64,000 nucleotides of DNA from assembly GCF_030013905.1 (NCBI RefSeq), contig NZ_CP124862.1, positions 5,149,051 through 5,213,050 of the forward strand. The letters are read 5' to 3'. Shown here in pieces: positions 26,005 through 35,151 of this stretch. The notes under the pieces are model-generated. The model had not been told where the DNA came from. It saw only the letters and a program-made list of their open reading frames with translations, and ran no database searches. Within the stretch, counting starts at the first letter, position 1. Each line of letters begins with the position of its first letter. Made by a program: the position numbers and the translations under genes. The DNA is from Petroclostridium sp. X23. GTDB taxonomy: Bacteria; Bacillota; Clostridia; SK-Y3.

Positions 26005-27264
26005 ATGGCTGAAAAAACTTTAAATCCGTTTAAAATTGCGCAACAACAATTGAAAGAAGCATGTGATGCATTAGGTGAAGATGAAGCGGTATATAGATTG
26101 CTTAGTGAACCTGAAAGAGTTTTGGAAGTTACGATACCCGTTAAAATGGATAATGGAAAAGTTGAAACATTTAAAGGATATAGGGTTCAGCACAACGATG
26201 CACCGGGTCCGGTTAAAGGTGGAATTCGTTTTCATCAGAATGTAACCGAAGATGAAGTAAAGGCATTGGCGACTTGGATGACATTTAAATGTGGAGTCAT
26301 GGGATTACCGTATGGTGGAGCGAAAGGCGGCATCATTGTTGACCCAAGTGAACTATCGATAGGGGAACTTGAAAGACTATCCAGAGGTTATGTAAGAGCC
26401 ATTGCTCCAATTATTGGAGAAAGAAGAGATATTCCTGCACCTGATGTAAATACGAATGGTCAAACCATGGCGTGGATGGTAGATGAATACTCCCATTTGA
26501 GAGGTGTAGGACAAACGCTGCCTGCAGCTTTTACAGGAAAGCCTGTTGAGTTTGGCGGATGTCTGGCTAGAAAAGAAGCTACCGGTTATGGTGTTGCGCT
26601 GATGGCGAGAGAAGCAGCGAAATTCAGAGGCTTAGATATAAAAGACTTAAAAGTAGCAGTACAAGGATTCGGAAACGTGGGTAGTTATACCGCAATGTAC
26701 TTGCAGGAATTAGGTGCTACGGTTGTGGCCGTATCGGATGTATCATGCTGCTTGGCAAACCAAAATGGATTAGATATCAAAGCGATCATGGCGTATGCAG
26801 CGAAAAATAAAACTATTTCAGGGTTTGGCGGAGAAGCCGAGGAATTAAATAGGAATGATATTTTTAGTCAGCCTTGTGATGTGTTTGCACCTTGTGCTTT
26901 GGAAAACGCTGTTATTAGTGAGAATGTAGATAAAATACAAGCCGGAATTATTTGTGAAGGTGCAAATGGACCGACAACGCCGGAAGCGGAAAAAGTATTA
27001 TTGGAAAAAGGTGTGTTCATTGTTCCGGATATTTTAGCAAATGCCGGCGGGGTTACCGTATCTTATTTTGAATGGGTACAAAACTTGCATAACTATTATT
27101 GGAATTTTAATGAAGTCCAGGAGAAGCAAGAGATAAAGATGGTAGACGCATTTGAAAAGGTTATAAATATGATGCAAGAACATCATGTGGATATGAGAAA
27201 AGCTGCCTATATGCTTTCCATTAAAAGTCTTGCGATGCCAATGAAATTAAGAGGATGGTTCTAG
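26005..27264 (+). CDS. gdhA: Glutamate dehydrogenase (Glu/Leu/Phe/Val family)
   Basis: The 419-aa protein interconverts glutamate and 2-oxoglutarate plus ammonia. Substrate-domain motifs are GPVKGGIRFHQNVTEDEV and GLPYGGAKGGI, which carries the catalytic lysine region. The nucleotide-binding fold begins VAVQGFGNVGSYTAMYLQEL, and NAGGVTVSYFEWVQN follows. The length is normal for the hexameric clostridial enzyme. GGGAGGGG precedes ATG 26005. The aminotransferase gene follows 23 bp later, giving a transaminase-dehydrogenase pair for amino-acid breakdown. Confidence 0.93.
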   Translation: MAEKTLNPFKIAQQQLKEACDALGEDEAVYRLLSEPERVLEVTIPVKMDNGKVETFKGYRVQHNDAPGPVKGGIRFHQNVTEDEVKALATWMTFKCGVMGLPYGGAKGGIIVDPSELSIGELERLSRGYVRAIAPIIGERRDIPAPDVNTNGQTMAWMVDEYSHLRGVGQTLPAAFTGKPVEFGGCLARKEATGYGVALMAREAAKFRGLDIKDLKVAVQGFGNVGSYTAMYLQELGATVVAVSDVSCCLANQNGLDIKAIMAYAAKNKTISGFGGEAEELNRNDIFSQPCDVFAPCALENAVISENVDKIQAGIICEGANGPTTPEAEKVLLEKGVFIVPDILANAGGVTVSYFEWVQNLHNYYWNFNEVQEKQEIKMVDAFEKVINMMQEHHVDMRKAAYMLSIKSLAMPMKLRGWF

Positions 27265-27287
27265 AAAGATACTAGGGGGAAAGTGTA

Positions 27288-28475
27288 ATGAACGGAGATT
27301 TATCAAAAAAGCATAAAGCGATATCATCATCTGTAACCTTAGCGATTGATGCAAAAGCAAAAAAAATGAAAGCGGATGGAGAAAATATCATAAATTTTGG
27401 TGCTGGAGAACCGGATTTTAAAACGCCGTTAAATATCAGAAAGGCGGCCATAAAAGCGATTGAAGATGGTATGACAGGATATACGGCTGCTTCGGGGCTG
27501 CAGAATTTAAAAGAAGCCATATGCGAAAAATTGAAGAATGACAACCTACTGGAATACACACCGGAGAATATCGTAGTATCAAATGGCGCGAAGCATTCAT
27601 TACATAATGCGCTTTTGGCAATATGTAATCCCGGAGACGAAGTAATAGTACCTTTGCCTTATTGGGTTAGCTATCCTGAGCTGGTTAAGCTGGCTGATGC
27701 TGTTCCTGTATTTGTCGAAACGCAGGAAAAGGACGATTTTAAATACAAAAAAGAAAGTATTGCTTCTGCCATAACACCTAAGACAAAAGCAATTATACTT
27801 AATAGTCCAAATAATCCGACGGGTACGGTATATTCGGAAGAAGACTTAAAACAAATCGCGGAAATAGCCGTACAACACAACATTTATATCATTGCAGATG
27901 AAATATATGAAAAATTAGTATATGAAGGCAAGCATATCAGTATCGCTTCTCTGGGAGATAAAATAAAAGATTTAACAGTTGTTGTAAATGGAATGTCAAA
28001 ATGCTACGCAATGACGGGATGGAGGATTGGCTATGCAGCGGCGAATAAAGAGATTGCTGCAATGATGGCAAATATACAAAGTCACGCAACATCCAATCCG
28101 AATACCATCGCACAATATGCCAGTATAGAGGCACTAAAGGGTGACCAGGCAGTGATTGCCGATATGGTAAATGCCTTTTCCGAAAGAAAAGAATATATGG
28201 TAAAAAAGATTAATTCGATAAGGCATTTATCGTGCAGGATGCCCAGAGGGGCTTTCTATGTGATGGTGAATATTTCTCAAGTCATTGGAAAGAAATTAAA
28301 TGGTGTTACAATCAAAAATTCCATGGATTTGGCAGAATATTTATTAAGTAGTGCAAAAGTTGCTGTCATTCCCGGCTCCGGATTTGGGACAGATGAGTTT
28401 ATCAGATTATCTTATGCTACGTCAATGGACAACATAAAGGATGGTTTAGACAGAATTCAAAAGGCTCTAATTTAA
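27288..28475 (+). CDS. PLP-dependent aminotransferase (aspartate aminotransferase family I)
   Basis: The 395-aa fold-type I enzyme has the substrate/PLP block INFGAGEPDFKTP, NSPNNPTGTVYSEE, the PLP-contact IIADEIYEKLVYEG and the Schiff-base lysine in NGMSKCYAMTGWRIGY. The final arginine is in EFIRLSYATS. It moves amino groups from aspartate or a related amino acid to 2-oxoglutarate; the adjacent glutamate dehydrogenase would recycle the glutamate. An asparaginase gene about 5.5 kb away fits an Asn/Asp catabolic theme. Confidence 0.88.
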   Translation: MNGDLSKKHKAISSSVTLAIDAKAKKMKADGENIINFGAGEPDFKTPLNIRKAAIKAIEDGMTGYTAASGLQNLKEAICEKLKNDNLLEYTPENIVVSNGAKHSLHNALLAICNPGDEVIVPLPYWVSYPELVKLADAVPVFVETQEKDDFKYKKESIASAITPKTKAIILNSPNNPTGTVYSEEDLKQIAEIAVQHNIYIIADEIYEKLVYEGKHISIASLGDKIKDLTVVVNGMSKCYAMTGWRIGYAAANKEIAAMMANIQSHATSNPNTIAQYASIEALKGDQAVIADMVNAFSERKEYMVKKINSIRHLSCRMPRGAFYVMVNISQVIGKKLNGVTIKNSMDLAEYLLSSAKVAVIPGSGFGTDEFIRLSYATSMDNIKDGLDRIQKALI

Positions 28476-28489
28476 AGGAGGAGGGTATA

Positions 28490-28600
28490 ATGTATAGGTG
28501 CTGCAAATGCGGAAGAAAGATAAAATCAGAAGAGAAATATTGTATGAATTGCAAGATAGATTTAGAGATAAAACAGAAAGAATTGCAGATGGAAATGTAA
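28490..28600 (+). CDS. 36-aa zinc-ribbon peptide
   Basis: A short ORF starts with MYRCCKCGRKI and continues to KYCMNCKIDL. The two CxxC pairs form a minimal zinc ribbon. AAAGGAGGAGG, a very strong ribosome site, lies 8 bp upstream, and the gene sits 14 bp after the aminotransferase stop, so it is probably co-transcribed. The function is unknown. Confidence 0.6.
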   Translation: MYRCCKCGRKIKSEEKYCMNCKIDLEIKQKELQMEM

Positions 28601-28624
28601 AATAGAAGATACGAGGAGGTGGTG

Positions 28625-28680
28625 AACCTTATTATTGAGAATGCGGATGATTATGATTTGCTCTCAATAATAAGGTTTTT
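28625..28680 (+). terminator. Strong hairpin terminator with 16-bp perfect stem
   Basis: AACCTTATTATTGAGA pairs with TCTCAATAATAAGGTT over a 21-nt loop, followed by a T run. A possible GTG ORF with its own ribosome site runs through it (28622-28780; see findings). Confidence 0.75.
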
Positions 28681-28828
28681 GCTATATGTAATATATTTTG
28701 CTGTTGAAGAGATTCTTTTCATATGTGCAAAAAATGATATAATATTATTTAAAGCTGCTGATATACAACACTTATCATGATCAATATTTGCAGACGGTCT
28801 GAACAGAGAGCAGGAGGAATCTTATTAT

Positions 28829-30844
28829 ATGAAAAAGAGAATCGTTTACATTATTATGATATTAATTTTGCTAACTCTTGTGTTTATCAATAGTTTTTTG
28901 AATATCGCATATAATATGAATCTTCTTGAATTCTTCGGCAAATCTGATACGTTAACCGAAGAGGAGCGGGAATGGTTAGATATGCACGGAGATATTATCT
29001 ATGGTTCGGATAATAACGCGCCTCCCCTAAGGTATGTAGATGAGGAAACCAAGCAATACCAAGGTATTACTATAGATTATATAAGAGCGCTGTCCATCGA
29101 ATTGGGACATGAGATAAAGGTTAAGCCACTGGTCTGGGAGCAGGCATTAGAAAGTTTGGCAAAAGGTGAAACAGATATTTCCGATATGTACCCTTCAGAA
29201 GAGAGAGCAAAACACTATTTGTTTTCAAAACCTATATATAATCAAAAAGGTGTTATATTGGTTCCTAAGGATCAACATGAAATTTATGACTATAAAGACT
29301 TAAAAGATGCGGCCATCGCGGCTCAAAAAGGAGATTATGTTATTGAATTTTTAAATTCAAAAGTGGATAATATTCATTATGCATATGTACCCGACTATTA
29401 TGAAGGTATTATGCTTTTAAAAGAAGGGAAAGTAAGTGCGGTTGTTGGAGATGAGCCGGTCATAAGCTTTTTGATTGACAAATTAAATTTAAAAAATGAA
29501 TTTAAGATATTAGAGAACCCGATTTATGAGAAAGAATGTATATTAGCAATCCCTAAATCAGAGAAAATGCTTCTCAACATCATTAATAAAGGTATTTATA
29601 ATCTTAATAAAAAAAATACGATGTTGAAGATACAACAAAAATGGTTTGGTATATCGGCGCCTTTTATAAAGCAGCGAGAGTACGAAAAGATAGGATTGGT
29701 TATCGAAATATTCATTACAATTATTTTACTCGGATTTTACTTGTTTTACTCATGGAATCATCAATTAAAGAAAGAGGTTGAAAGAAGAACCGAGGAGTTA
29801 TTCATTAGTAGAAACGATTTGGAAACAACTTTTGATGGTTTGACACACTTAATGATTGTAGTAAATGAAGACTGCGATATCATTGATATTAATAAATCTT
29901 TTTGTGAATTAATGCAATCTGATAAGAAGGAGATTATTGGAAAAAACTGCATCGAGTTTCCTGAATTTTTATGTACCGATTGTGATACGTGTATTATAAA
30001 AAAGACATTCATTGAAGGAAAGAGCTTTCAAAATGAGTTTTGGCATGGGAGTAAAATATATGAAACCACCGTTTTTCCACTTAAAGATAAGTTGGAAAAT
30101 ACGCACCGGGCGCTCATCATGATTAAAGATGTAACAAATATCAGAATAAGCGAGCAACAGCTCTTGCATTCCAATAAAATGGCGGCGATAGGTCAATTGG
30201 CAGCGGGGGTAGCGCATGAAATAAGGAATCCACTGGGCTTAATAAGAAATTACTGTTATCTCCTAAAGAAAAACATAAGTATGGAGGAACATACTAGCAA
30301 AAAGGCAGTCAATGTGATCGAAACTTCGGTTGAAAAAGCCAGTAATGTTATAGAAAATCTGCTTAACTTTTCAAGGATATCAGGAAATGAAAAGGAAAAT
30401 GTGAGTATTCGAGGTCTGGTGGATAGTATCATAAAGTTAGAATATAAAGTGATGGCAAAGAAGAACATTCGGGAAGAGATTATATGTGATGAGGATATTG
30501 TTTGTTATGTCAATCAAGAATCTATCAAGCATATACTTATAAATTTGATTTCTAACGCAATTGATGCCATGTCGGATGGAGGAGTATTGACAATACGATG
30601 TGAAAAAAAACAAGACATACTCTCTATTTCATGCTCAGACACGGGAATTGGTATAAAAACAGAAGATTTGGAAAATATATTTAATCCTTTTTTCACTACA
30701 AAGCCTATTGGGCAAGGGACTGGACTTGGGTTATATATCATATATAATGAAGTGCAAAAGTTTGCAGGAGATATTAAAGTTTCCAGTAAACAGGGCGAGG
30801 GTACTACATTTTATATTACACTGCCTTTAAGGGAGGAAGCATAG
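28829..30844 (+). CDS. Sensor histidine kinase with extracellular solute-binding domain
   Basis: The 671-aa protein has an N-terminal membrane helix (about 5-27) and a bacterial extracellular solute-binding (family 3) domain (about 45-275, with NAPPLRYVDEETKQYQGITI and AVVGDEPVISFLI). A second membrane helix (about 293-313) leads to a PAS domain containing a C-x7-C-x2-C-x2-C set (CIEFPEFLCTDCDTC). The HisKA H-box is VAHEIRNPLGLIRNY. The catalytic domain has LINLISNAIDAM, DTGIGIKTEDLENIF and GQGTGLGLYIIYNE. It should bind an amino acid or similar solute outside the cell and phosphorylate the sigma-54 activator encoded 3 bp downstream. Confidence 0.9.
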   Translation: MKKRIVYIIMILILLTLVFINSFLNIAYNMNLLEFFGKSDTLTEEEREWLDMHGDIIYGSDNNAPPLRYVDEETKQYQGITIDYIRALSIELGHEIKVKPLVWEQALESLAKGETDISDMYPSEERAKHYLFSKPIYNQKGVILVPKDQHEIYDYKDLKDAAIAAQKGDYVIEFLNSKVDNIHYAYVPDYYEGIMLLKEGKVSAVVGDEPVISFLIDKLNLKNEFKILENPIYEKECILAIPKSEKMLLNIINKGIYNLNKKNTMLKIQQKWFGISAPFIKQREYEKIGLVIEIFITIILLGFYLFYSWNHQLKKEVERRTEELFISRNDLETTFDGLTHLMIVVNEDCDIIDINKSFCELMQSDKKEIIGKNCIEFPEFLCTDCDTCIIKKTFIEGKSFQNEFWHGSKIYETTVFPLKDKLENTHRALIMIKDVTNIRISEQQLLHSNKMAAIGQLAAGVAHEIRNPLGLIRNYCYLLKKNISMEEHTSKKAVNVIETSVEKASNVIENLLNFSRISGNEKENVSIRGLVDSIIKLEYKVMAKKNIREEIICDEDIVCYVNQESIKHILINLISNAIDAMSDGGVLTIRCEKKQDILSISCSDTGIGIKTEDLENIFNPFFTTKPIGQGTGLGLYIIYNEVQKFAGDIKVSSKQGEGTTFYITLPLREEA

Positions 30845-30847
30845 CAT

Positions 30848-32206
30848 ATGAAAGACAATACCGGCTTCAATATACTGATCGTGGATGATGAAAAAGAATA
30901 TAGAGAAGTTTTTCAGATGATACTGGAGGACAATGGATATACCGCTGAAACGGCTTGCAGTGGAAAAGAAGCACTTGAAAAATTGAGAAAAAATAATTTC
31001 AGTTTGGTATTAACCGATTTAATCATGCAAGAAATGGGCGGTATTGAACTGCTGGAACAAATTAAGGAAAAATATGTTGAAACCGAGGTCATTATTGTAA
31101 CGGGATACGGAACCATCCAAAATGCGGTAGAAGCAATGAAGAAAGGCGCGTTTAGGTATTTTATCAAAAGTCATGATCCGGAGGAGCTGTTAATTGAAAT
31201 ACGAAAAGTAAAGAAGCTGGTGTGCTTGGAAGATGATAATGAAGTATTGAGGAGCCGGCAGGAAGACCCTAACTTCATGCTGAAAACCAAGAGCAGGGCA
31301 TTTGAAAAAGTGCTGGATATCGCTGAAAAAGCAGCAAAAAGCAATGTGAATATTCTAATATTGGGAGAATCGGGCGTTGGAAAAGAGGTTTTTGCAGACT
31401 ATATTCATCGCTGCAGTGACAGGAAAGACCGGTGTTTTATACCTGTGAATTGTCATGCATTATCGGATAATATCCTTGAATCGGAGCTATTCGGTCATGA
31501 AAAAGGATCTTTTACCGGTGCCGTGGATAAGAGAAAAGGAAGATTCGAGGCAGCCCATGGAGGTACGCTTTTTTTAGACGAGGTAGGTGAAATATCTCTC
31601 AGTACGCAAGTGAAGCTTTTAAGAACCATTGAACTAAAAACCATTGAGAGGATTGGAAGCAATAAGTCTATCAATGTGGATTATAGGCTTATCTGTGCCA
31701 CAAATAGAGATTTGCATAAGGCAATATTAGATGGTACATTTCGGGAAGATCTATTTTACAGGATCAGTACCATTACAATAGAAATCCCTCCTCTCAGAGA
31801 TAGAAAAGAAGACCTCCAGGACTTAATAGACTTTTTCCTTAAAAGGTCGGAAGTTGAACTTAAAAAGAAAGTGAATGAAATTGAGAAGGGCGTACTAAAC
31901 TTCCTTCTCTCTTATGAATATCCGGGGAACGTCAGGGAATTGAAAAACATCATTGAACGGATAGTGGTTTTGTCGGAAAATGGGCTAATTAAAGAAAGTG
32001 ATTTGCCGGAGTACAAGAAAATCACGAGTTTGAATCAAGAAATTACTGAAGTCAAACCTTTTAAAGATGTAAGAAAGGAATTTGAGGCCAAATATATTGC
32101 GGAAGTACTTGAACTATGCAATTATAACATTTCGGAAGCAGCCAGAAAATTAGATATCAGCAGAAGGCAGCTATTTAATAAAATCACAGAGTATAATTTA
32201 AAATAG
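30848..32206 (+). CDS. NtrC-family sigma-54-dependent response regulator
   Basis: The 452-aa protein has a receiver domain (about 1-120, phospho-acceptor Asp in LVLTDLIMQEMGG). An AAA+ domain (about 140-370) has Walker A GESGVGKE, the sigma-54 contact loop GSFTGA, and Walker B GGTLFLDEVGE. A C-terminal Fis-type HTH has NISEAARKLDISRRQLFNKI. It is coupled with the upstream kinase. Tandem inverted-repeat sites right after its stop, and a near-perfect -24/-12 promoter before nhaC, indicate that it activates the transporter gene. Confidence 0.93.
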   Translation: MKDNTGFNILIVDDEKEYREVFQMILEDNGYTAETACSGKEALEKLRKNNFSLVLTDLIMQEMGGIELLEQIKEKYVETEVIIVTGYGTIQNAVEAMKKGAFRYFIKSHDPEELLIEIRKVKKLVCLEDDNEVLRSRQEDPNFMLKTKSRAFEKVLDIAEKAAKSNVNILILGESGVGKEVFADYIHRCSDRKDRCFIPVNCHALSDNILESELFGHEKGSFTGAVDKRKGRFEAAHGGTLFLDEVGEISLSTQVKLLRTIELKTIERIGSNKSINVDYRLICATNRDLHKAILDGTFREDLFYRISTITIEIPPLRDRKEDLQDLIDFFLKRSEVELKKKVNEIEKGVLNFLLSYEYPGNVRELKNIIERIVVLSENGLIKESDLPEYKKITSLNQEITEVKPFKDVRKEFEAKYIAEVLELCNYNISEAARKLDISRRQLFNKITEYNLK

Positions 32207-32247
32207 TGTGAAAAAAATTTCACAGTCATATGGAAAAAAATTTCTCA
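32207..32247 (+). promoter_or_regulatory. Tandem activator-binding sites (UAS) for the NtrC-type regulator
   Basis: TGTGAAAAAAATTTCACA (32207-32224) is an inverted repeat. ATGGAAAAAAATTTCTCA (32230-32247) matches it at 14 of 18 positions, 23 bp along. They lie about 95-135 bp before the sigma-54 promoter, as expected for enhancer sites. Confidence 0.6.
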
Positions 32248-32281
32248 AAGATATAGCTTTTTAAAAGTTATATCTTTTTTT
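32248..32281 (+). terminator. Terminator of the two-component operon
   Basis: AAGATATA and TATATCTT, with an inner CTTTT/AAAAG pairing, are followed by a T run. It lies between the activator sites and the sigma-54 promoter. Confidence 0.6.
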
Positions 32282-32341
32282 GTTCCTCAAATATAAGCTA
32301 AAAGGGCGTAAATGGCTAAAAAAAATCCCTATTGTACAAGC

Positions 32342-32357
32342 TGGCATGAAATTTGCT
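32342..32357 (+). promoter_or_regulatory. Sigma-54 (-24/-12) promoter of the nhaC-like gene
   Basis: TGGCATGAAATTTGCT matches the consensus TGGCACG-N4-TTGCW at every fixed base but one, with correct GG to GC spacing. It is about 84 bp before the antiporter start. Confidence 0.88.
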
Positions 32358-32440
32358 TTATATATGTATCAGGAAGGAGTATTCATTAATACTTCATAGC
32401 CATTTTAAAAAAATATATATAAAAGAGGAGGACTTATGTT

Positions 32441-33856
32441 ATGTCGGAAAATGTTAAATTACCGTCGCTGTGGCAAGCATTTTTAGTATTAGGTGGCTTT
32501 CTTGTACTCGCTTTTACTTTCACAGCTTTAAAGATTGAAATTCATCTGGCGATATTCGGGGGATGGTTTCTAGCCTTGCTTGTAGGTAAAATGGTAGGAC
32601 ATTCATACAAAGACATGGAAAAGGCCATCACGAAAGGTATCTATAATGGTTTGGACGCAGTGATCATTCTGTTGGCAGTGGGTGCACTTGTCGGAACATG
32701 GATTTCGGGTGGTATTGTTCCGAGTTTAATTTATTACGGGTTAAAAATGATTCATCCATCCATCTTTTTGTTGGCTACATTGATTATCTGTTCTATTACT
32801 TCTCTTTCAACAGGGACTTCCTGGGGAACAGCCGGAACAGCAGGTATTGCTATGATGGGAATCGGAGCGGGATTAGGTGTGCCGGCACCATTAACAGCAG
32901 GTGCGGTACTCTCCGGTGCGTATTTTGGAGACAAACTCTCTCCTTTATCGGATAGTACCATATTGACTGCTTCTATGTCGGGTGTTGATGTGATCGACCA
33001 TGTTAAAGGTATGATGCCAGGTTCTATTATAGGGTATATTCTTGCGGCTATAGCATATACGATTGCCGGGTTTACTGTTGTTGGCAGCAGTGTTGCGGAC
33101 TTAAGCAAGGTTAGCGCAGTGATGAGTGCAATTGATGGTATGTTCAATGTCAGCATTCTTAGCTTGATTCCAATGATAGTGGTACTGGTACTGTTAACAA
33201 TGAGGATGCCGTCGATTCCGGTCATTACGCTGGGGGCAGTATTAGGAATTGTCTGGGGTATACTGTTCCAGGGATTATCACCGGTTGACGCAATCCAAAC
33301 AGCTTGGGCTCAAATACCGAAAAACACAGGTTTGGAATTCATAGATAATATCTTAGGCCGCGGAGGCATGAGCTCTATGCTTTGGTCAGTTGGAATTATT
33401 CTTTTTGGTTTGGGCTTTGGCGGTCTTTTAGATCAAATAGGGATATTAAAGGTGATTGCGCAGAAAGTAGAAAAAGGTATTAAAACAGGGGGGGCTTTAA
33501 CCGTAACTACAGTCATCGTTGGTTTCCTTGGAAATTTATTCGGCAGCGCAATGTATGTTTCATTAATTTTGACTCCTAAAATCATGGGACAAAAGTATGA
33601 TGAATTAGGGTATGACAGGAGAGTACTTTCAAGAAATACCGAGTTTGGAGGCACGTTAACGTCCGGTATGGTGCCATGGAGCGACAATGGTATTTACATG
33701 ACAACTATTTTAGGGGTGGCGACGCTTCAATATTTGCCGTATATGTGGTTGTCTTTTGCATGCATAGCAGTAACCATTTTCTTTGGTTTTACCGGTAAGT
33801 TTATGTGGAAAGCAAATGGTCAAAGGTCAGAACCTGCAGTAGAGAGTGCAATGTAA
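32441..33856 (+). CDS. nhaC: NhaC-family Na+/H+ antiporter
   Basis: The 471-aa protein has about 11-12 membrane helices. Family blocks include STGTSWGTAGTAGIAMMGIG, SGAYFGDKLSPLSDSTILTA and FGGTLTSGMVPWSDNGIYMT. NhaC members exchange sodium for protons; some relatives (MleN type) instead swap organic acids, so an amino- or organic-acid substrate is possible given the solute-sensing kinase that controls it. GAGGAGGA precedes the ATG, and expression depends on the sigma-54 promoter upstream. Confidence 0.88.
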   Translation: MSENVKLPSLWQAFLVLGGFLVLAFTFTALKIEIHLAIFGGWFLALLVGKMVGHSYKDMEKAITKGIYNGLDAVIILLAVGALVGTWISGGIVPSLIYYGLKMIHPSIFLLATLIICSITSLSTGTSWGTAGTAGIAMMGIGAGLGVPAPLTAGAVLSGAYFGDKLSPLSDSTILTASMSGVDVIDHVKGMMPGSIIGYILAAIAYTIAGFTVVGSSVADLSKVSAVMSAIDGMFNVSILSLIPMIVVLVLLTMRMPSIPVITLGAVLGIVWGILFQGLSPVDAIQTAWAQIPKNTGLEFIDNILGRGGMSSMLWSVGIILFGLGFGGLLDQIGILKVIAQKVEKGIKTGGALTVTTVIVGFLGNLFGSAMYVSLILTPKIMGQKYDELGYDRRVLSRNTEFGGTLTSGMVPWSDNGIYMTTILGVATLQYLPYMWLSFACIAVTIFFGFTGKFMWKANGQRSEPAVESAM

Positions 33857-33886
33857 GCATTTTGAATGTATAAAGAAAAATTTGAG

Positions 33887-33912
33887 CGAAAGGGATTTCA
33901 GTCCCTTTCGTT
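33887..33912 (+). terminator. Rho-independent terminator
   Basis: CGAAAGGGA and TCCCTTTCG flank a TTTCAG loop, followed by TTTA. Confidence 0.8.
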
Positions 33913-34002
33913 TATTATTTGCTATGATTGAAAATACAAAAATGAAGGGGCATAATAACGCCGAACTTTTATTTAATAAATGATTTTAAGTAAGAGGAGT
34001 GT

Positions 34003-35010
34003 ATGAATATGAAAAAAATACTATTGGTTGCTACCGGAGGGACCATTGCATCTTCTGAAAGTGAGCATGGCTTATCTCCTTCCTTTGATGCGGAAGGATT
34101 ATTAGCATTGGTGCCTGAGATAAAGGATATATGCGATATTAGTGGTAAACTTATCATGAATATCGATAGTACCAATATGAGTCCCAATATGATGATAAAA
34201 ATTGCCCAAACAATTTATGAGAACTATCATGAATATGACGGGTTTGTCGTGACGCATGGAACCGATACAATGGGATACACGTCAGCAGCATTATCATATA
34301 TGCTGCAAAACATCAAGAAAACAGTTGTTGTAACCGGTTCGCAAATAGCTATAGGGGCATTGTATACCGATGCGAAGAAGAATATATCCGATGCGATAAG
34401 ATTTGCCATTGAAGGGATGCCGGGGATATTTGTCGCTTTTGACGGAAAAATTATTAATGGAACCAGAGCAAAAAAAATCAGGACTCGCAGCATGAATGCT
34501 TTTGAAAGTATAAACTCCCCGTATGTTGCAGAAATAAAACTGGGGAAGGTTACCTTTAACAAGGATATTCATGAGATAATAAAGGTAGATGCGAGCAAAC
34601 CGTTTAAGCTGCAAACTTCCTTATGTACCGATATCATGGTCATTAAGCTTTTTACAGGGATTAAACCGGATATCTTTGACTTTGTGAAGAATCACTATAA
34701 AGGGGTCATTATTGAGAGCTTCGGTATTGGAGGAATTCCCTCCCAGGAATATAATATTGTTGAGAAAGTAAAAGAGCTCATTGAGTCGGGAGTAGTGGTA
34801 GTGATTACTACCCAATGCCTTGAAGAGGGAATTGATTTAGGGATATACGAAGTAGGGCAAGAACTTGCAAAAAATGCGGTGATTTGTGCAGGGGATATGA
34901 ATATCGAAGCGATTATAGCAAAGCTCATGTGGGCTTTGGGTAATTTTGAAAATATGGATGATATTAAGTATTTTATTGAAACGCCGGTGCTGGGAGATAT
35001 CAGTGCATAG
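34003..35010 (+). CDS. ansA: L-asparaginase (type I/II fold)
   Basis: The 335-aa protein carries both family signatures: ATGGTIASS near the N-terminus (nucleophile Thr) and VTHGTDTMGYTS about residues 83-94. It converts asparagine to aspartate and ammonia. No signal peptide is seen, so it is cytoplasmic. AAGAGGAG precedes the ATG. Together with the aminotransferase and glutamate dehydrogenase nearby it fits use of Asn/Asp as substrates. It could also be transcribed from the nhaC promoter if read-through occurs. Confidence 0.92.
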   Translation: MNMKKILLVATGGTIASSESEHGLSPSFDAEGLLALVPEIKDICDISGKLIMNIDSTNMSPNMMIKIAQTIYENYHEYDGFVVTHGTDTMGYTSAALSYMLQNIKKTVVVTGSQIAIGALYTDAKKNISDAIRFAIEGMPGIFVAFDGKIINGTRAKKIRTRSMNAFESINSPYVAEIKLGKVTFNKDIHEIIKVDASKPFKLQTSLCTDIMVIKLFTGIKPDIFDFVKNHYKGVIIESFGIGGIPSQEYNIVEKVKELIESGVVVVITTQCLEEGIDLGIYEVGQELAKNAVICAGDMNIEAIIAKLMWALGNFENMDDIKYFIETPVLGDISA

Positions 35011-35027
35011 TTTGTAAACTCAGTGGG

Positions 35028-35063
35028 AAAAAGAAGTGTCGAGAGATCGGCACTTCTTTTTTT
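35028..35063 (+). terminator. Rho-independent terminator
   Basis: AAGAAGTGTCG pairs with CGGCACTTCTT, followed by a T run, after the asparaginase gene. Confidence 0.8.
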
Positions 35064-35073
35064 ACTAATTCTA

Positions 35074-35102
35074 TTGACAGAGATATATAAAATAAATATA
35101 AT
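35074..35102 (+). promoter_or_regulatory. Sigma-A promoter of the GntR/ABC operon
   Basis: TTGACA and TATAAT, both full consensus, are 17 bp apart. Such a strong promoter usually needs repression, and the first gene encodes a GntR-type repressor. Confidence 0.8.
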
Positions 35103-35151
35103 AATAGTGTATTAACTGTATTATTAAACATAGTACAGATGGGAGGTGCCT

